From the NCBI GenBank assembly GCA_006247105.1, contig CM016927.1:744001-808000 (forward strand): a stretch of 64,000 nucleotides of DNA. The letters are read 5' to 3'. Positions 18,814-28,143 of the stretch are shown piece by piece. Numbering within the stretch: the first letter of the stretch is position 1; the number at the start of each line of letters is the position of its first letter. This DNA is from Giardia muris (taxonomy: Eukaryota > Fornicata > Diplomonadida > Hexamitidae). Under the pieces are notes generated by a model. That model was not told where the DNA came from. It made no database searches and saw nothing but the letters and a program-made list of their open reading frames with translations. A program made the translations under genes and the position numbers.

Positions 18814-20157
18814 TTAGGCGTACTCCTCGCCGAAGTCCTCCTCCTCCTCGAACTCGCCCTCCTCCTCGATTCCGGCCTCTTGGTACTGCTGGTACTCGGA
18901 GACGAGATCGTTCATGTTCGACTCGGCCTCGGTGAACTCCATCTCGTCCATCCCCTCTCCAGTGTACCAGTGAAGGAAGGCCTTGCGACGGAACATCGCC
19001 GTGAACTGCTCCCCGACGCGCTTGAAGAGCTCCTGGATGCACGTCGAGTTCCCAATGAACGTCGAGGCCATCTTGAGCCCGCGCGGAGGGATGTCGCAAA
19101 CGCTGACCTTCACGTTGTTCGGGATCCACTCGACGAAGTACGAGGAGTTCTTGTTCTGGATATTGAGCATCTGCTCGTCGACCTCCTTCGTCGACATGCG
19201 CCCGCGGAACATCGCAGCGGCGGTGAGGTAGCGCCCGTGGCGCGGATCGGAGGCGGCCATCATGTTCTTGTTGTCGAACATCTGAGAGACGAGCTCGGGG
19301 ACAGTCAGAGCACGGTAGATCTGGGAGCCACGGCTCGTGAGAGGAGCGAACCCGACGAGGAAGAAGTGGAGGCGCGGGAACGGAATCAGGTTGACTGCAA
19401 GCTTGCGCAGGTCAGCGTTGAGCTGGCCAGGGAAGCGGAGGCAGCTCGTGCATCCTGACATGACAAGAGAGACGAGGTGGTTGAGGTCACCATACGTCGG
19501 GCACGTCAGCTTGAGCGTGCGGAAGCAGATGTCGTAGAGGGCCTCGTTGTCGATGCAGAAGACCTCGTCGGCGTGCTCAACGAGCTGGTGGACGGAGAGC
19601 GTCGCGTTGTACGGCTCGACGACTGTGTCCGAGACCTTCGGAGAGGGGACGACGGAGAATGTGCACATCATGCGGTCGGGGTACTCCTCGCGGATCTTCG
19701 CGATGAGGAGCGTCCCCATCCCAGCTCCCGTACCACCACCGAGCGAGTGGCAGATCTGGAAGCCCTGGAGGCAGTCACACGCCTCGGACTCCTTGCGGAC
19801 GACGTCGAGGACCGCGTCGACGAGCTCGGCACCCTCCGTGTAGTGGCCCTTCGCCCAGTTGTTCCCCGCACCGGACTGTCCGAAGACGAAGTTGTCGGGG
19901 CGGAAGATCTGCCCGAAGGGGCCGGCGCGGACAGAGTCCATCGTTCCGGGCTCGAGGTCAACAAGGATCGCGCGGGGGACGTACCTCCCGCCGGCCGCCT
20001 CGTTGAAATAGACGTTGATGCGCTCGATCTGGAGCTCCGAGTCTCCGCGGTACTCGCCGCTCGGGTCGACCCCGTGCTCGTCGGAGATGACCTCCCAGAA
20101 CTTCGCACCGATCTGGTTGCCGCATTGGCCTGCTTGGATGTGAACGATCTCACGCAT
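18814..20157 (-). CDS. Beta-tubulin, left copy
   Basis: A full-length 447-residue beta-tubulin, the GTP-binding subunit that pairs with alpha-tubulin in microtubules (flagella, adhesive disc, median body, spindle). The start MREI is the conserved tubulin autoregulation tetrapeptide. The signature GGGTGAGMG is at residues 140-148, and the acidic C-terminal tail ([12 protein letters not shown]) is a substrate for glycylation/glutamylation. Phe167, Glu198 and Phe200, the residues linked to benzimidazole sensitivity in other eukaryotes, are all present. The gene is convergent with the ankyrin/coiled-coil gene, 45 bp apart; its AGTGAAC poly(A) signal is 7 nt beyond TAA. Strong preference for C- or G-ending codons suggests high expression. 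The second copy at 23478-24821 encodes an identical protein. Confidence 0.99.
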   Translation of the reverse strand: MREIVHIQAGQCGNQIGAKFWEVISDEHGVDPSGEYRGDSELQIERINVYFNEAAGGRYVPRAILVDLEPGTMDSVRAGPFGQIFRPDNFVFGQSGAGNNWAKGHYTEGAELVDAVLDVVRKESEACDCLQGFQICHSLGGGTGAGMGTLLIAKIREEYPDRMMCTFSVVPSPKVSDTVVEPYNATLSVHQLVEHADEVFCIDNEALYDICFRTLKLTCPTYGDLNHLVSLVMSGCTSCLRFPGQLNADLRKLAVNLIPFPRLHFFLVGFAPLTSRGSQIYRALTVPELVSQMFDNKNMMAASDPRHGRYLTAAAMFRGRMSTKEVDEQMLNIQNKNSSYFVEWIPNNVKVSVCDIPPRGLKMASTFIGNSTCIQELFKRVGEQFTAMFRRKAFLHWYTGEGMDEMEFTEAESNMNDLVSEYQQYQEAGIEEEGEFEEEEDFGEEYA

Positions 20158-20217
20158 GGATTTTTATTCTCCCCCCTCCCCACGCCTCGCTAGCGCCTTC
20201 GTCCAGACTGGGGAAAA
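20158..20217 (-). promoter_or_regulatory. Beta-tubulin proximal promoter, left copy
   Basis: These 60 bp upstream of the tubulin ATG belong to the inverted repeat and are identical in front of the second tubulin gene. They contain an A-rich initiator-like tract (GAATAAAAATCC) touching the ATG and a C/G-rich block further out. Giardia promoters are known to be short and AT-rich at the start site, so the retained 60 bp may be enough for expression of both copies. Promoter function is inferred. Confidence 0.55.
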
Positions 20218-20263
20218 GTTCGCAGGGTCGTATGCTTGTAGCGAAATATCATCAGCGACTGGA

Positions 20264-20270
20264 ATTCACT
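20264..20270 (-). promoter_or_regulatory. Poly(A) signal AGTGAAT of pepD
   Basis: The TGA stop codon is embedded within the signal itself. Confidence 0.75.
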
Positions 20271-21792
20271 TCTCTTGTGCCAGCTCTAATACGATTCCCT
20301 TAACAACCTCATAGAAGGGTGGAACTGTGTCAACCTCACATAGCTCTGTATCGCTATGTGGATTCCTAATAGTAGGACCAATGGAAACCGCCTCCATGTG
20401 CGGGTACTTACTGATGATTTCTCCGCACTCCAAACCAGCGTGGATTGCCTCAACCTTAATGTCCATATCGGGACAGGCCTTCTTGTAGTGCTTCTCAGTG
20501 ACATGGAGGAGATGGGACTTAGGATTCGGGGTCCATCCCCCATAGGCCTCGGACTTCCCTCCATACTTGAGGATTCCAGACATACGTCCAAGACCACTAA
20601 GAAATCGATCGTGTGCGGCGAGGAAGGAGTTAACGGAGGAACGCGAGAGGGTGAGCAGAATGCTTTGTGCGACGGAAACAGCATCGAACCGGATCTTTCC
20701 AATATTCATGGAGCTCTCAACCAGTCCAGGGACGTCTTGGGACATACGGAGAACTCCTGAAGGGCAGATAAGCAAGAAATCAACGAGCTTGCGAGATGCA
20801 TTAAAGTGGGCATGGAAGCACTTGCTACAAGAATCCTTCTTCTCAAGCTTCAAAGACATACCAGGATCCGTGGTCTTATACTCCTCCTTCATCTCGGCGA
20901 AAATTTCCTGAGCACGAGTGCAAAACCTCTCAACCGTTTCTGGAACTGTGCCACAGAAGCAAAGGCAAGCTGTGCAGTCCATAGGGATCGCATTGTGCGC
21001 CGAACCACCCTTGATTGAGCAAATCTTGCCTTGGAACTCCTCAGAGCATGCAATATCCAAGATACGGGCGACGAGCTTAATTGCATTAGCACGATAGAGA
21101 TGAATATCGACACCCGAGTGTCCACCGGTACAGCCCTCGATCCCAATAGTCAGACATGTGCAAGCATCACACGAAGCTGTCTTGAAAGTGGATTCCATGA
21201 AGTGAAACTCTCCATTGAAACCACCTGCGGACCCAATCGTGATGATACCCAAATCCTCAGAGTCAAGATTGAGGAGATACTTCGCCTTAAGGAGATTCTT
21301 CCCCATGGTATGGACGCCGTGCATCGTCGTCTCCTCATCAACGGTGACGAGAATCTCGAGGCGACCTGTCTTGATAGACTTGTCACAGGCAATTGCAAGT
21401 CCTGCGGCGACACCAATTCCGTCGTCCGCACCGAGAGTAGTATCATGCGCATACATACAAAGCGTTCCATCAACAGTCTCGAGGCGAGGGCGAATCGGAT
21501 CCTTCAGAAAGTCATGTTCTGTCATCTCACGCTTGCTGCAAACCATGTCCGCATGGCCCTGAAGGCAGATAACGGGAGCAGACTCAAACCCTGGATCTGC
21601 TTCCTTTACGATAAGGAGATTTCCTGAGCTATGCTCAATCTCGGCCTTAAGACCCGCCTTGATTGCGCGCTCTTTCAGAGCTGCCATGATGGCTGTGACA
21701 TTCCCCGAGCCATGGGGAATACCGCACATGAAATAGAAGTTCTCCCAGAGGGCGCGGGGTTCAAGGGTTTCAAGAGTCCTCTCAGATGACAT
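20266..21792 (-). CDS. pepD: Aminoacyl-histidine (Xaa-His) dipeptidase, peptidase family M20C (PepD-like)
   Basis: A 508-residue cytosolic-type dipeptidase, similar in length to bacterial PepD (about 485). It hydrolyses dipeptides such as carnosine-type Xaa-His using two metal ions. Visible M20 features: LQGHADMV with metal-ligand His80 and Asp82, GADDGIG with the bridging Asp123, the catalytic DEE (Glu153-Glu154), LNLDSED with a metal-binding Asp, and a C-terminal RNPHSD with the last His ligand. No signal peptide or membrane segment is evident. PepD is mainly a bacterial family, so ancient lateral transfer is plausible; the family is reported from other anaerobic protists. The gene sits in the unique spacer of the inverted repeat, reads toward the left tubulin gene, and has AGTGAAT overlapping its TGA stop. 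Its codon use looks less GC-biased than tubulin's. Confidence 0.93.
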   Translation of the reverse strand: MSSERTLETLEPRALWENFYFMCGIPHGSGNVTAIMAALKERAIKAGLKAEIEHSSGNLLIVKEADPGFESAPVICLQGHADMVCSKREMTEHDFLKDPIRPRLETVDGTLCMYAHDTTLGADDGIGVAAGLAIACDKSIKTGRLEILVTVDEETTMHGVHTMGKNLLKAKYLLNLDSEDLGIITIGSAGGFNGEFHFMESTFKTASCDACTCLTIGIEGCTGGHSGVDIHLYRANAIKLVARILDIACSEEFQGKICSIKGGSAHNAIPMDCTACLCFCGTVPETVERFCTRAQEIFAEMKEEYKTTDPGMSLKLEKKDSCSKCFHAHFNASRKLVDFLLICPSGVLRMSQDVPGLVESSMNIGKIRFDAVSVAQSILLTLSRSSVNSFLAAHDRFLSGLGRMSGILKYGGKSEAYGGWTPNPKSHLLHVTEKHYKKACPDMDIKVEAIHAGLECGEIISKYPHMEAVSIGPTIRNPHSDTELCEVDTVPPFYEVVKGIVLELAQEK

Positions 21793-21844
21793 TTTGCTAT
21801 TGGCTACGCAGAATAATTGGAAGACTATCGACTTACCAGTAGAG
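21793..21844. promoter_or_regulatory. Divergent promoter between PepD and a hypothetical gene (52 bp)
   Basis: The 52 bp separate the start codons of the dipeptidase (minus, 21792) and the hypothetical gene (plus, 21845). They include AT-rich stretches (AGAATAATTGG, TTTTGC) and must hold control elements for both genes. The right-hand frame is open back to a TTG at 21794, but ATG at 21845 is the better start. Confidence 0.5.
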
Positions 21845-23401
21845 ATGGAAAAGGACCCGGCAATCTTCTCTGTGAAGGTTTCTGCGTGGTCTCGACTAGT
21901 CTCTTTCTATCGAAGAGCCGAATTTCAGTTCGAGGTAAAGGGTGTTGCCCTGATAGGGGAAAAAGAACTTGGCATGCCCAACCGAAGACATAGTCCTGTC
22001 CTCGCTATCCGCAAGCTTCTGCTTGAGAGTATAGGTCCATGCATCACAAACTTCATAGACCGCATACAATCCAATGCCAAGTCTCCAAATCGTCTTACTG
22101 TGGATATCATTTCTGGTCCGGAGTCTATTGTTACATCGTGTGCTCTAGATAATGTTCTCTCCACCCTTCCTGAACAGTTTGGCATGGGGACGGTGATTAT
22201 TTCAGTCGCTGCAAAGCACACGACGTGGCCCTTGATCTCAGAAGAGACTAAGCTCACCATAATTGTTCTCACGAGATCGGAAGTACTTGAAACTTCTGAT
22301 TTCGCACTCGTTCTAGCCCACTATGCATTGGCTTGCCTTGAGACCGCACCCACTAGCCGGGTTGCGCTCCTACTCTTTACTGTAGGTCCTCCCTCAATAA
22401 CAGAGCAACGGTTACAGAATGCCCTTTGTAGAGCTGCAGGACAACTTCAGCGTGTCCCTAAGCATAGCATTTTTGTCAGCTCTCTTACTCTGAAGATCAC
22501 TATTGCAGACGATATTGTTGACCTCCTGCTGGCTCATGATATCATTCTTGCACCGGACTCATTAGAAGCACTAGGAAACGCGATGTCTGCAGAACTCCTG
22601 GACTTCTCTGCGTCTCTGCATCAGTCCTTGGGACTGTATACCCTACAAGCTCCATCCGGTCTCATTCCCTTCTTTAGACTCATAACCACGCTATATAAGT
22701 GCATGACATCAGATCTTGTGTCCCAAGAACCACAGAGTACCTTCTGTGCATTCTTCTGTCACATTACCAGGGAGACACTTGCCGATTGGCTACCCGCAAA
22801 GCTCCTTGCTCGGACTCTCACATCGATGCCATCGGCCAAACTAATAGCGCTCGGGCAATCTATTCTGGACGCTGTGGACGCATATCTGAAATATAACCAT
22901 GAGGCACCACTCAGGGAAGAGATTTGCTCGATATCGAGACGCCTTCAGCTCACAAGAAAGAATCCTAAGAATTCACTGACCAAACAGGCTCGTGATAGCT
23001 TATCTGTCTATATCTTTAACACGAAATCCGGAGGGGTCCTTGGAATTGTCATACGAGCCTTTAATAGGTGGACACATAGCTGTAGAGATGCCTGTCTGAC
23101 TGTCGATCTTGTTAGAGAAGCTCCCAGAACACGAATGCTCCAGGCTGTGCGGAAGTACGGACAGGGGACTCTAGCAGAAAAAGTCTGGGCGATCATCGTA
23201 GAGCAGGATATCGACAGGATTTCAGTCAATGGGCTCTTCCTACTTCTTATGAAACACTATTCTGAGAGCATGGGGGCATTCTTAGATGATCAGGAAATGC
23301 TAATCAACGAATTCATTAGTTTTGTCAATCTTCTAGTACAAGTTCATGTCGGACAGCTCACTACACGTTCTGGCCAACTATACCTCGAAATTCGGGCATA
23401 A
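21845..23401 (+). CDS. Hypothetical protein, 518 residues
   Basis: I do not recognise this protein. The start is taken as ATG 21845 (AGAGATGG); an upstream in-frame TTG is unlikely to initiate. The sequence is a globular mix of hydrophobic segments rather than coiled coil, with no signal peptide and no obvious transmembrane helix. There is a run of alternating hydrophobic strands and helices around residues 110-240 and an alpha-helical C-terminal third. No P-loop or zinc motif is visible. A divergent AAA-like or replication/vesicle-tethering protein is possible, but nothing in the sequence decides it. It lies in the spacer of the inverted repeat, divergent from pepD. Its stop is followed within 16 bp by the right repeat arm. 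Confidence 0.8.
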   Translation: MEKDPAIFSVKVSAWSRLVSFYRRAEFQFEVKGVALIGEKELGMPNRRHSPVLAIRKLLLESIGPCITNFIDRIQSNAKSPNRLTVDIISGPESIVTSCALDNVLSTLPEQFGMGTVIISVAAKHTTWPLISEETKLTIIVLTRSEVLETSDFALVLAHYALACLETAPTSRVALLLFTVGPPSITEQRLQNALCRAAGQLQRVPKHSIFVSSLTLKITIADDIVDLLLAHDIILAPDSLEALGNAMSAELLDFSASLHQSLGLYTLQAPSGLIPFFRLITTLYKCMTSDLVSQEPQSTFCAFFCHITRETLADWLPAKLLARTLTSMPSAKLIALGQSILDAVDAYLKYNHEAPLREEICSISRRLQLTRKNPKNSLTKQARDSLSVYIFNTKSGGVLGIVIRAFNRWTHSCRDACLTVDLVREAPRTRMLQAVRKYGQGTLAEKVWAIIVEQDIDRISVNGLFLLLMKHYSESMGAFLDDQEMLINEFISFVNLLVQVHVGQLTTRSGQLYLEIRA

Positions 23402-23417
23402 ACTCATCAGTTCCGTG

Positions 23418-23477
23418 TTTTCCCCAGTCTGGACGAAGGCGCTAGCGAGGCGTGGGGAGGGGGGAGAATAAAAATCC
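23418..23477 (+). promoter_or_regulatory. Beta-tubulin proximal promoter, right copy
   Basis: Identical to the 60 bp upstream of the left tubulin gene, including the A-rich GAATAAAAATCC next to the ATG. Sequence further upstream differs completely between the two copies, so any regulatory difference between them must come from beyond this block. Confidence 0.55.
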
Positions 23478-24821
23478 ATGCGTGAGATCGTTCACATCCA
23501 AGCAGGCCAATGCGGCAACCAGATCGGTGCGAAGTTCTGGGAGGTCATCTCCGACGAGCACGGGGTCGACCCGAGCGGCGAGTACCGCGGAGACTCGGAG
23601 CTCCAGATCGAGCGCATCAACGTCTATTTCAACGAGGCGGCCGGCGGGAGGTACGTCCCCCGCGCGATCCTTGTTGACCTCGAGCCCGGAACGATGGACT
23701 CTGTCCGCGCCGGCCCCTTCGGGCAGATCTTCCGCCCCGACAACTTCGTCTTCGGACAGTCCGGTGCGGGGAACAACTGGGCGAAGGGCCACTACACGGA
23801 GGGTGCCGAGCTCGTCGACGCGGTCCTCGACGTCGTCCGCAAGGAGTCCGAGGCGTGTGACTGCCTCCAGGGCTTCCAGATCTGCCACTCGCTCGGTGGT
23901 GGTACGGGAGCTGGGATGGGGACGCTCCTCATCGCGAAGATCCGCGAGGAGTACCCCGACCGCATGATGTGCACATTCTCCGTCGTCCCCTCTCCGAAGG
24001 TCTCGGACACAGTCGTCGAGCCGTACAACGCGACGCTCTCCGTCCACCAGCTCGTTGAGCACGCCGACGAGGTCTTCTGCATCGACAACGAGGCCCTCTA
24101 CGACATCTGCTTCCGCACGCTCAAGCTGACGTGCCCGACGTATGGTGACCTCAACCACCTCGTCTCTCTTGTCATGTCAGGATGCACGAGCTGCCTCCGC
24201 TTCCCTGGCCAGCTCAACGCTGACCTGCGCAAGCTTGCAGTCAACCTGATTCCGTTCCCGCGCCTCCACTTCTTCCTCGTCGGGTTCGCTCCTCTCACGA
24301 GCCGTGGCTCCCAGATCTACCGTGCTCTGACTGTCCCCGAGCTCGTCTCTCAGATGTTCGACAACAAGAACATGATGGCCGCCTCCGATCCGCGCCACGG
24401 GCGCTACCTCACCGCCGCTGCGATGTTCCGCGGGCGCATGTCGACGAAGGAGGTCGACGAGCAGATGCTCAATATCCAGAACAAGAACTCCTCGTACTTC
24501 GTCGAGTGGATCCCGAACAACGTGAAGGTCAGCGTTTGCGACATCCCTCCGCGCGGGCTCAAGATGGCCTCGACGTTCATTGGGAACTCGACGTGCATCC
24601 AGGAGCTCTTCAAGCGCGTCGGGGAGCAGTTCACGGCGATGTTCCGTCGCAAGGCCTTCCTTCACTGGTACACTGGAGAGGGGATGGACGAGATGGAGTT
24701 CACCGAGGCCGAGTCGAACATGAACGATCTCGTCTCCGAGTACCAGCAGTACCAAGAGGCCGGAATCGAGGAGGAGGGCGAGTTCGAGGAGGAGGAGGAC
24801 TTCGGCGAGGAGTACGCCTAA
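23478..24821 (+). CDS. Beta-tubulin, right copy
   Basis: A 447-residue beta-tubulin with the same protein sequence as the left copy, including [13 protein letters not shown] (140-148), Phe167/Glu198/Phe200 and the acidic tail. Unlike most duplicated genes there is no visible synonymous difference between the copies, pointing to recent duplication or gene conversion. The AGTGAAC poly(A) signal lies at 24829-24835. The gene is convergent with the truncated ankyrin-protein copy. Having two copies may raise tubulin dosage for a cell that is rich in microtubules. Confidence 0.99.
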   Translation: MREIVHIQAGQCGNQIGAKFWEVISDEHGVDPSGEYRGDSELQIERINVYFNEAAGGRYVPRAILVDLEPGTMDSVRAGPFGQIFRPDNFVFGQSGAGNNWAKGHYTEGAELVDAVLDVVRKESEACDCLQGFQICHSLGGGTGAGMGTLLIAKIREEYPDRMMCTFSVVPSPKVSDTVVEPYNATLSVHQLVEHADEVFCIDNEALYDICFRTLKLTCPTYGDLNHLVSLVMSGCTSCLRFPGQLNADLRKLAVNLIPFPRLHFFLVGFAPLTSRGSQIYRALTVPELVSQMFDNKNMMAASDPRHGRYLTAAAMFRGRMSTKEVDEQMLNIQNKNSSYFVEWIPNNVKVSVCDIPPRGLKMASTFIGNSTCIQELFKRVGEQFTAMFRRKAFLHWYTGEGMDEMEFTEAESNMNDLVSEYQQYQEAGIEEEGEFEEEEDFGEEYA

Positions 24822-24828
24822 GCGCCCG

Positions 24829-24835
24829 AGTGAAC
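24829..24835 (+). promoter_or_regulatory. Poly(A) signal AGTGAAC of right beta-tubulin
   Basis: Exact AGTRAAY match 7 nt past the TAA stop; mirror of the left-copy signal. Confidence 0.75.
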
Positions 24836-24866
24836 CCCAGCTTCTCTGCCTTAGGCGGACAGTTCA

Positions 24867-27477
24867 CTAGTAGGTGGCCGCGGCCGCCTCCTCGAGGTAC
24901 GCGACGATCTGCTGCTGCGTCTCGTAGGGGACCGTGCTGCTCGGGTAACGGGCGTACTGGTACGCCGTCTTCCCGTTCTGGCTCTGGATATCTCGCTCCG
25001 CGGCGTAGAGGAGACGCACCACCTCGAGGTGCCCGTAGAAACACGCGAGCATCAGAGCCGTCTGGTTCTTCGCGAGGAGCGGGTCTGGAGAACCAACAAG
25101 TCCAGCCTCTCGGGCAGCGAGCAACCGGCAGACCTTGATGTGTCCATGCCTCGCGGCTATCATCAGAGCGCTCTCCCCGCTCACGTCCTGGAGCCCGGCC
25201 TCCGCCCTGACAAGCAGTCGGACGATCCGATAGTGGCCACGTTCCGCGGCATACATCATAGCCGTTCGTCCACGCCTGTCCTGAAGTCCGGCCTGGGTTC
25301 GCATCAGGCAGAACGCCGAGACGAGGTCTGCCCGCTCGGCCGCCCCCATGAGCTCCGTCTTCGTGTAGTTCGTCGCGACGATGCCTCGCATGTCGATCCC
25401 TTCCCAGGCGACGAGGAGTGAGGCGATCTCTATGTTGTAGTGCTCCAGGGCGATCCGAAGTGCTGTCTCACCATCCGGGGTCGCAATCCCGCCCTCGAGC
25501 TCGGCAAGCTTAAAGGCTGCGTCGACGTTGTTGACTTCTGCTGCGAGCATCAGGGCCGTCCGTCCATTGGCATTCCGCATCTTCGCCTGCCCAAGGTATG
25601 CAGAGACGCCCATAACGTCTCCACGGATGACTGCCCGCATCAGCTCTGTGTTTCGGAGCGCCTCTCCGTCTAGGACGTCCCGGTCGACCATCGTCACGGA
25701 AAGCGCCGTATTCGTGTCGATGTATGGCATGAAGTCCACGAAGCGCCGCTTGGCCCCGCTCATTGACAGCCGCGAGACCCCAGGACTCGCAGGGGGCTCG
25801 GGGACTGTGTGCGAATTAGAAAGAGACACGGAATCACGCCCGTGGAGTGACCGACGCATCTCCAATAGAGCTGTGCTATGAATGCTTGCGGTAGAGATAG
25901 GGCGGGGATTGGATTGCTGGTCAAGGAGGACGCGGAGAGACCCGCGCTCAGCACATGCATCTGCCAGCTCCTTCTTCAAGCGGGCGTTCTCCGCCTGAAG
26001 ACTCTCGACGCACGCGAGGAGAGACTCGTTCTCCCCCTTGATTCGGCTGTTCTCGCGCATCAGAACGATGAACGCATCCATCCGCGCCTCCCCGTCTGGG
26101 CCTGCCTGCCCGTCAACTAGTTCGAGGGTCGTCCGCATTCCTTGCGTGAGCGCCTCCCCCTCGGCGAGCCGGGCTTTGAGTGCATCAAGTTCAGATTCAA
26201 GCTCGATGATTCGCGTTCGAGCAAGGTTGAACATCTCCTCATCATAGTACTTGCTGTTGTTGTAAACGAGCGATGCCTGTGCTCCGTCATGCTCCACAAA
26301 GCTCGGGCCAATGCAGATGCTTGCAAGCTGCTGAACCCTTTCACCCTCCGCCTCACCGATTGCCGCCCGGACGGTATGGGACTGGACAAGGTTGCTACGA
26401 ACGCTCCCGTCGGCAGACTGCTCGGGCGTCGTGCACTGCATCGAGGCCTCCATTCCGACGTTCCGGAGCAGCGTCGTTTGGCGCGGACGGACCCGGCGGC
26501 CGCAGAAGGAACTCTGGAGGGCGTCCGGATCGGTTGAGTTGCAAAGGGAGGTGCTCTGACTTCGGAGGAAGCTGGGGGCGAGTCCCACGTCAGTCATAAG
26601 GCCCACCTGCATGCTAGTGTTGGTCCCAGCGTTGTCCCCAGCAGGAGGAAGGGAGGTGTTCAGCTGTAGACTGCGCATTGAGGCGCCCTCGAACGAGGAC
26701 GCATTAATGCACATGCTCCGAGCGGCCATGCTCAGCTGGATGCTTTCGTTGACCCCAGCGACGAGAGCGGCACGGTCGTCGTCAGTGACGTAGACCGAGC
26801 GACTGACAGCTTCGAAAAGCTCTCGGGTCTCTCCCGTGTTGCCGCGGTCCCCAGCGATGATCTCTTGCAGCTTCTCGATCTCTAGGCCCTTCTGGTGTGC
26901 GTCCACGGCCTTTTCCTCCAGCTGCTCACGTGTGGCGGCCAACTCGTTCATGAGGATGGTGTAGTTCCCGGACAGCTCGTCGTTCTTCAGGGCAAGGTCA
27001 CGGGCACGGGTGTCGGACTCCTGAGCCCGAGCCCGCTGCTCCTCCAGGGCTCGTTGGATCTCCTCATACTTCGAGATCTCGACCATCGTCTCAGTCGTGT
27101 TCTCACTCAGTGCGATGATGGCGTCCTGGTACGCCTTGCCCGCCATCTGGCTGCGGAGCTTCTCGGACTCGAGCTCTGCCTGAAGGCCGCAGACCTCTGT
27201 CTCGAAGGCCTGTTTGAGAACCTCGAGCTCGTTCGCTAGTGCCGCCCGTGCCTCCTCGGCAAGGACGAGACGGTGGTCGAGAGAGCCTCCGTTGTCCTCT
27301 CCGTCCTCTCCAGCCACCTGGCTCTCGGACATCCCTATCTTCGCGCTGAGGTAGCGGTTTTGCATCTTGAGTCGGTCGCGCTCCGCCTCCGTTTCCTCCA
27401 GTTGCCTCGTCTTCCGGACATACCCATCCTTGTACTTCTTTGCCCTCCCCTGGAGTTCCTCAACGCTCGCCTCCTGG
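24867..27477 (-). pseudogene. 5'-truncated duplicate of the 11764-18768 ankyrin/coiled-coil gene
   Basis: The right arm keeps only the last 2,610 bp or so of the parent gene. The reading frame is intact to the same stop (24867), with the poly(A) signal AGTGAAC overlapping it, but upstream it meets an in-frame TAG at 27480-27482 just outside the repeat. The first in-frame ATG is at 27365, giving an 832-residue open frame with coiled coil and the complete C-terminal ankyrin block. No promoter from the parent is included. It could be a non-functional remnant or, if transcribed, a shortened protein that competes with the parent. The intact frame may simply reflect recent origin or gene conversion. 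Confidence 0.75.
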
Positions 27478-27556
27478 ACCTACAACGTGCGAGCTGATAA
27501 ATGAAATACCACATCAACTCCCGAATTGGTTTCGAGGCGGAAAGAAAAAAAAAGCT

Positions 27557-28141
27557 ATGGAACACTCGGCGGACGAGTCTGGCTACGGCTTCCTCGACGA
27601 CGTGTTGACCTTCGATTGGGTTATGTCCGTGGATGGCTCTGTTGAATATGGGCCAGTCACGATCGGAGACGACATGTCAGGGAATGAGGTACCGGAATTG
27701 CCACCTCCGTCCGACGATGATTGCCCCTCTTCGATAGACTCTGCGGATTCCTTCGAGCCCTGCGATGAATGCAGGGGAAGGAGGGACCCGTACTTCAGAC
27801 TTTGCGATGATTGCAAGGAGAAGATCAGGAGCGCGTATCGAAGTGGGAGGCTCACTGTCAAGATGATCACCAACGTGTTCGGGGGCTCGAGGTCGAATGC
27901 CTACAAGATCATCAACTCCATGGACCCCGCACGCGGAAGGCGCGGGAGGAGGCTTGGAAGGCCTCCCTCGTTTGGACAGGAGGAGCAGGCTGTAATAAGG
28001 AATGCCTGTGCGCGTCGCAAGGGCCTCTCGCTGGATAGGTTGGCGGCTATGCTATACGAGGACGGAATTATAGCTAGGAGGATCACCAAGGCCACGTTGA
28101 GCAGAATTCTTCGTGGAACCGGCGCGCATAAGGAACAGTAA
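27557..28141 (+). CDS. Small DNA-binding protein resembling a transposase/paired-type bipartite HTH domain
   Basis: A 194-residue protein; ATG 27557 follows an A-rich tract (GAAAGAAAAAAAAAGCT). Residues 1-70 are acidic and Ser/Pro-rich. Next comes a CX2C-X10-CX2C putative zinc knuckle (CDEC...CDDC), then a helix-turn-helix-like stretch (TVKMITNVFGGSRSNAYKI). A basic GRRGRRLGRPP linker similar to an AT-hook follows, and then a second winged HTH ending TLSRILRGTG. HTH, GRP linker and second HTH in this order is the DNA-binding layout of Tc1/mariner/IS630 transposases and of paired domains. No DDE catalytic domain follows. It may be a domesticated transposase fragment acting as a transcription or chromatin factor, or a relic. 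It starts 80 bp outside the right arm of the inverted repeat. AGTAAAT overlaps its stop. Confidence 0.72.
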   Translation: MEHSADESGYGFLDDVLTFDWVMSVDGSVEYGPVTIGDDMSGNEVPELPPPSDDDCPSSIDSADSFEPCDECRGRRDPYFRLCDDCKEKIRSAYRSGRLTVKMITNVFGGSRSNAYKIINSMDPARGRRGRRLGRPPSFGQEEQAVIRNACARRKGLSLDRLAAMLYEDGIIARRITKATLSRILRGTGAHKEQ

Positions 28142-28143
28142 AT
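28137..28143 (+). promoter_or_regulatory. Poly(A) signal AGTAAAT of the HTH protein gene
   Basis: Overlaps the TAA stop (28139-28141) and matches AGTRAAY exactly. Confidence 0.75.

Larger units (their letters stand above)
16158..20217 (+). repeat. Left arm of a 4,060-bp inverted repeat
   Basis: Every position x in this arm matches position 43635-x on the opposite strand in 23418-27477, with no indel needed. Gene boundaries mirror exactly (tubulin start 20157 with 23478, tubulin stop 18814 with 24821, ankyrin-protein stop 18768 with 24867). The outer end falls inside the ankyrin/coiled-coil gene, where the base before CCAGGAGGCG differs. The inner end lies just after GGGGAAAA, 60 bp upstream of the tubulin ATG. 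All sampled stretches and all mirrored translations are identical. Confidence 0.96.
23418..27477 (-). repeat. Right arm of the 4,060-bp inverted repeat
   Basis: This arm is the reverse complement of 16158-20217. The inner end starts at the TTTT of TTTTCCCCAGTC; the outer end stops at CCTGG (27477). Beyond it the sequence no longer matches the ankyrin gene, and an in-frame TAG (27480-27482, minus strand) lies 3 bp outside the break. The copy carries a complete tubulin gene with its 60-bp promoter and only the last third of the ankyrin/coiled-coil gene. This implies that the left version, with the intact gene, is the source. Confidence 0.96.

Noticed and set aside
19477..20193. Open frames of 238, 192 and 210 codons antisense or out of frame to beta-tubulin, mirrored at 23442-25138
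   Set aside because: They arise from the strong G/C third-position bias of tubulin and have biased Arg/Asp/Val-rich translations; tubulin explains the DNA fully.
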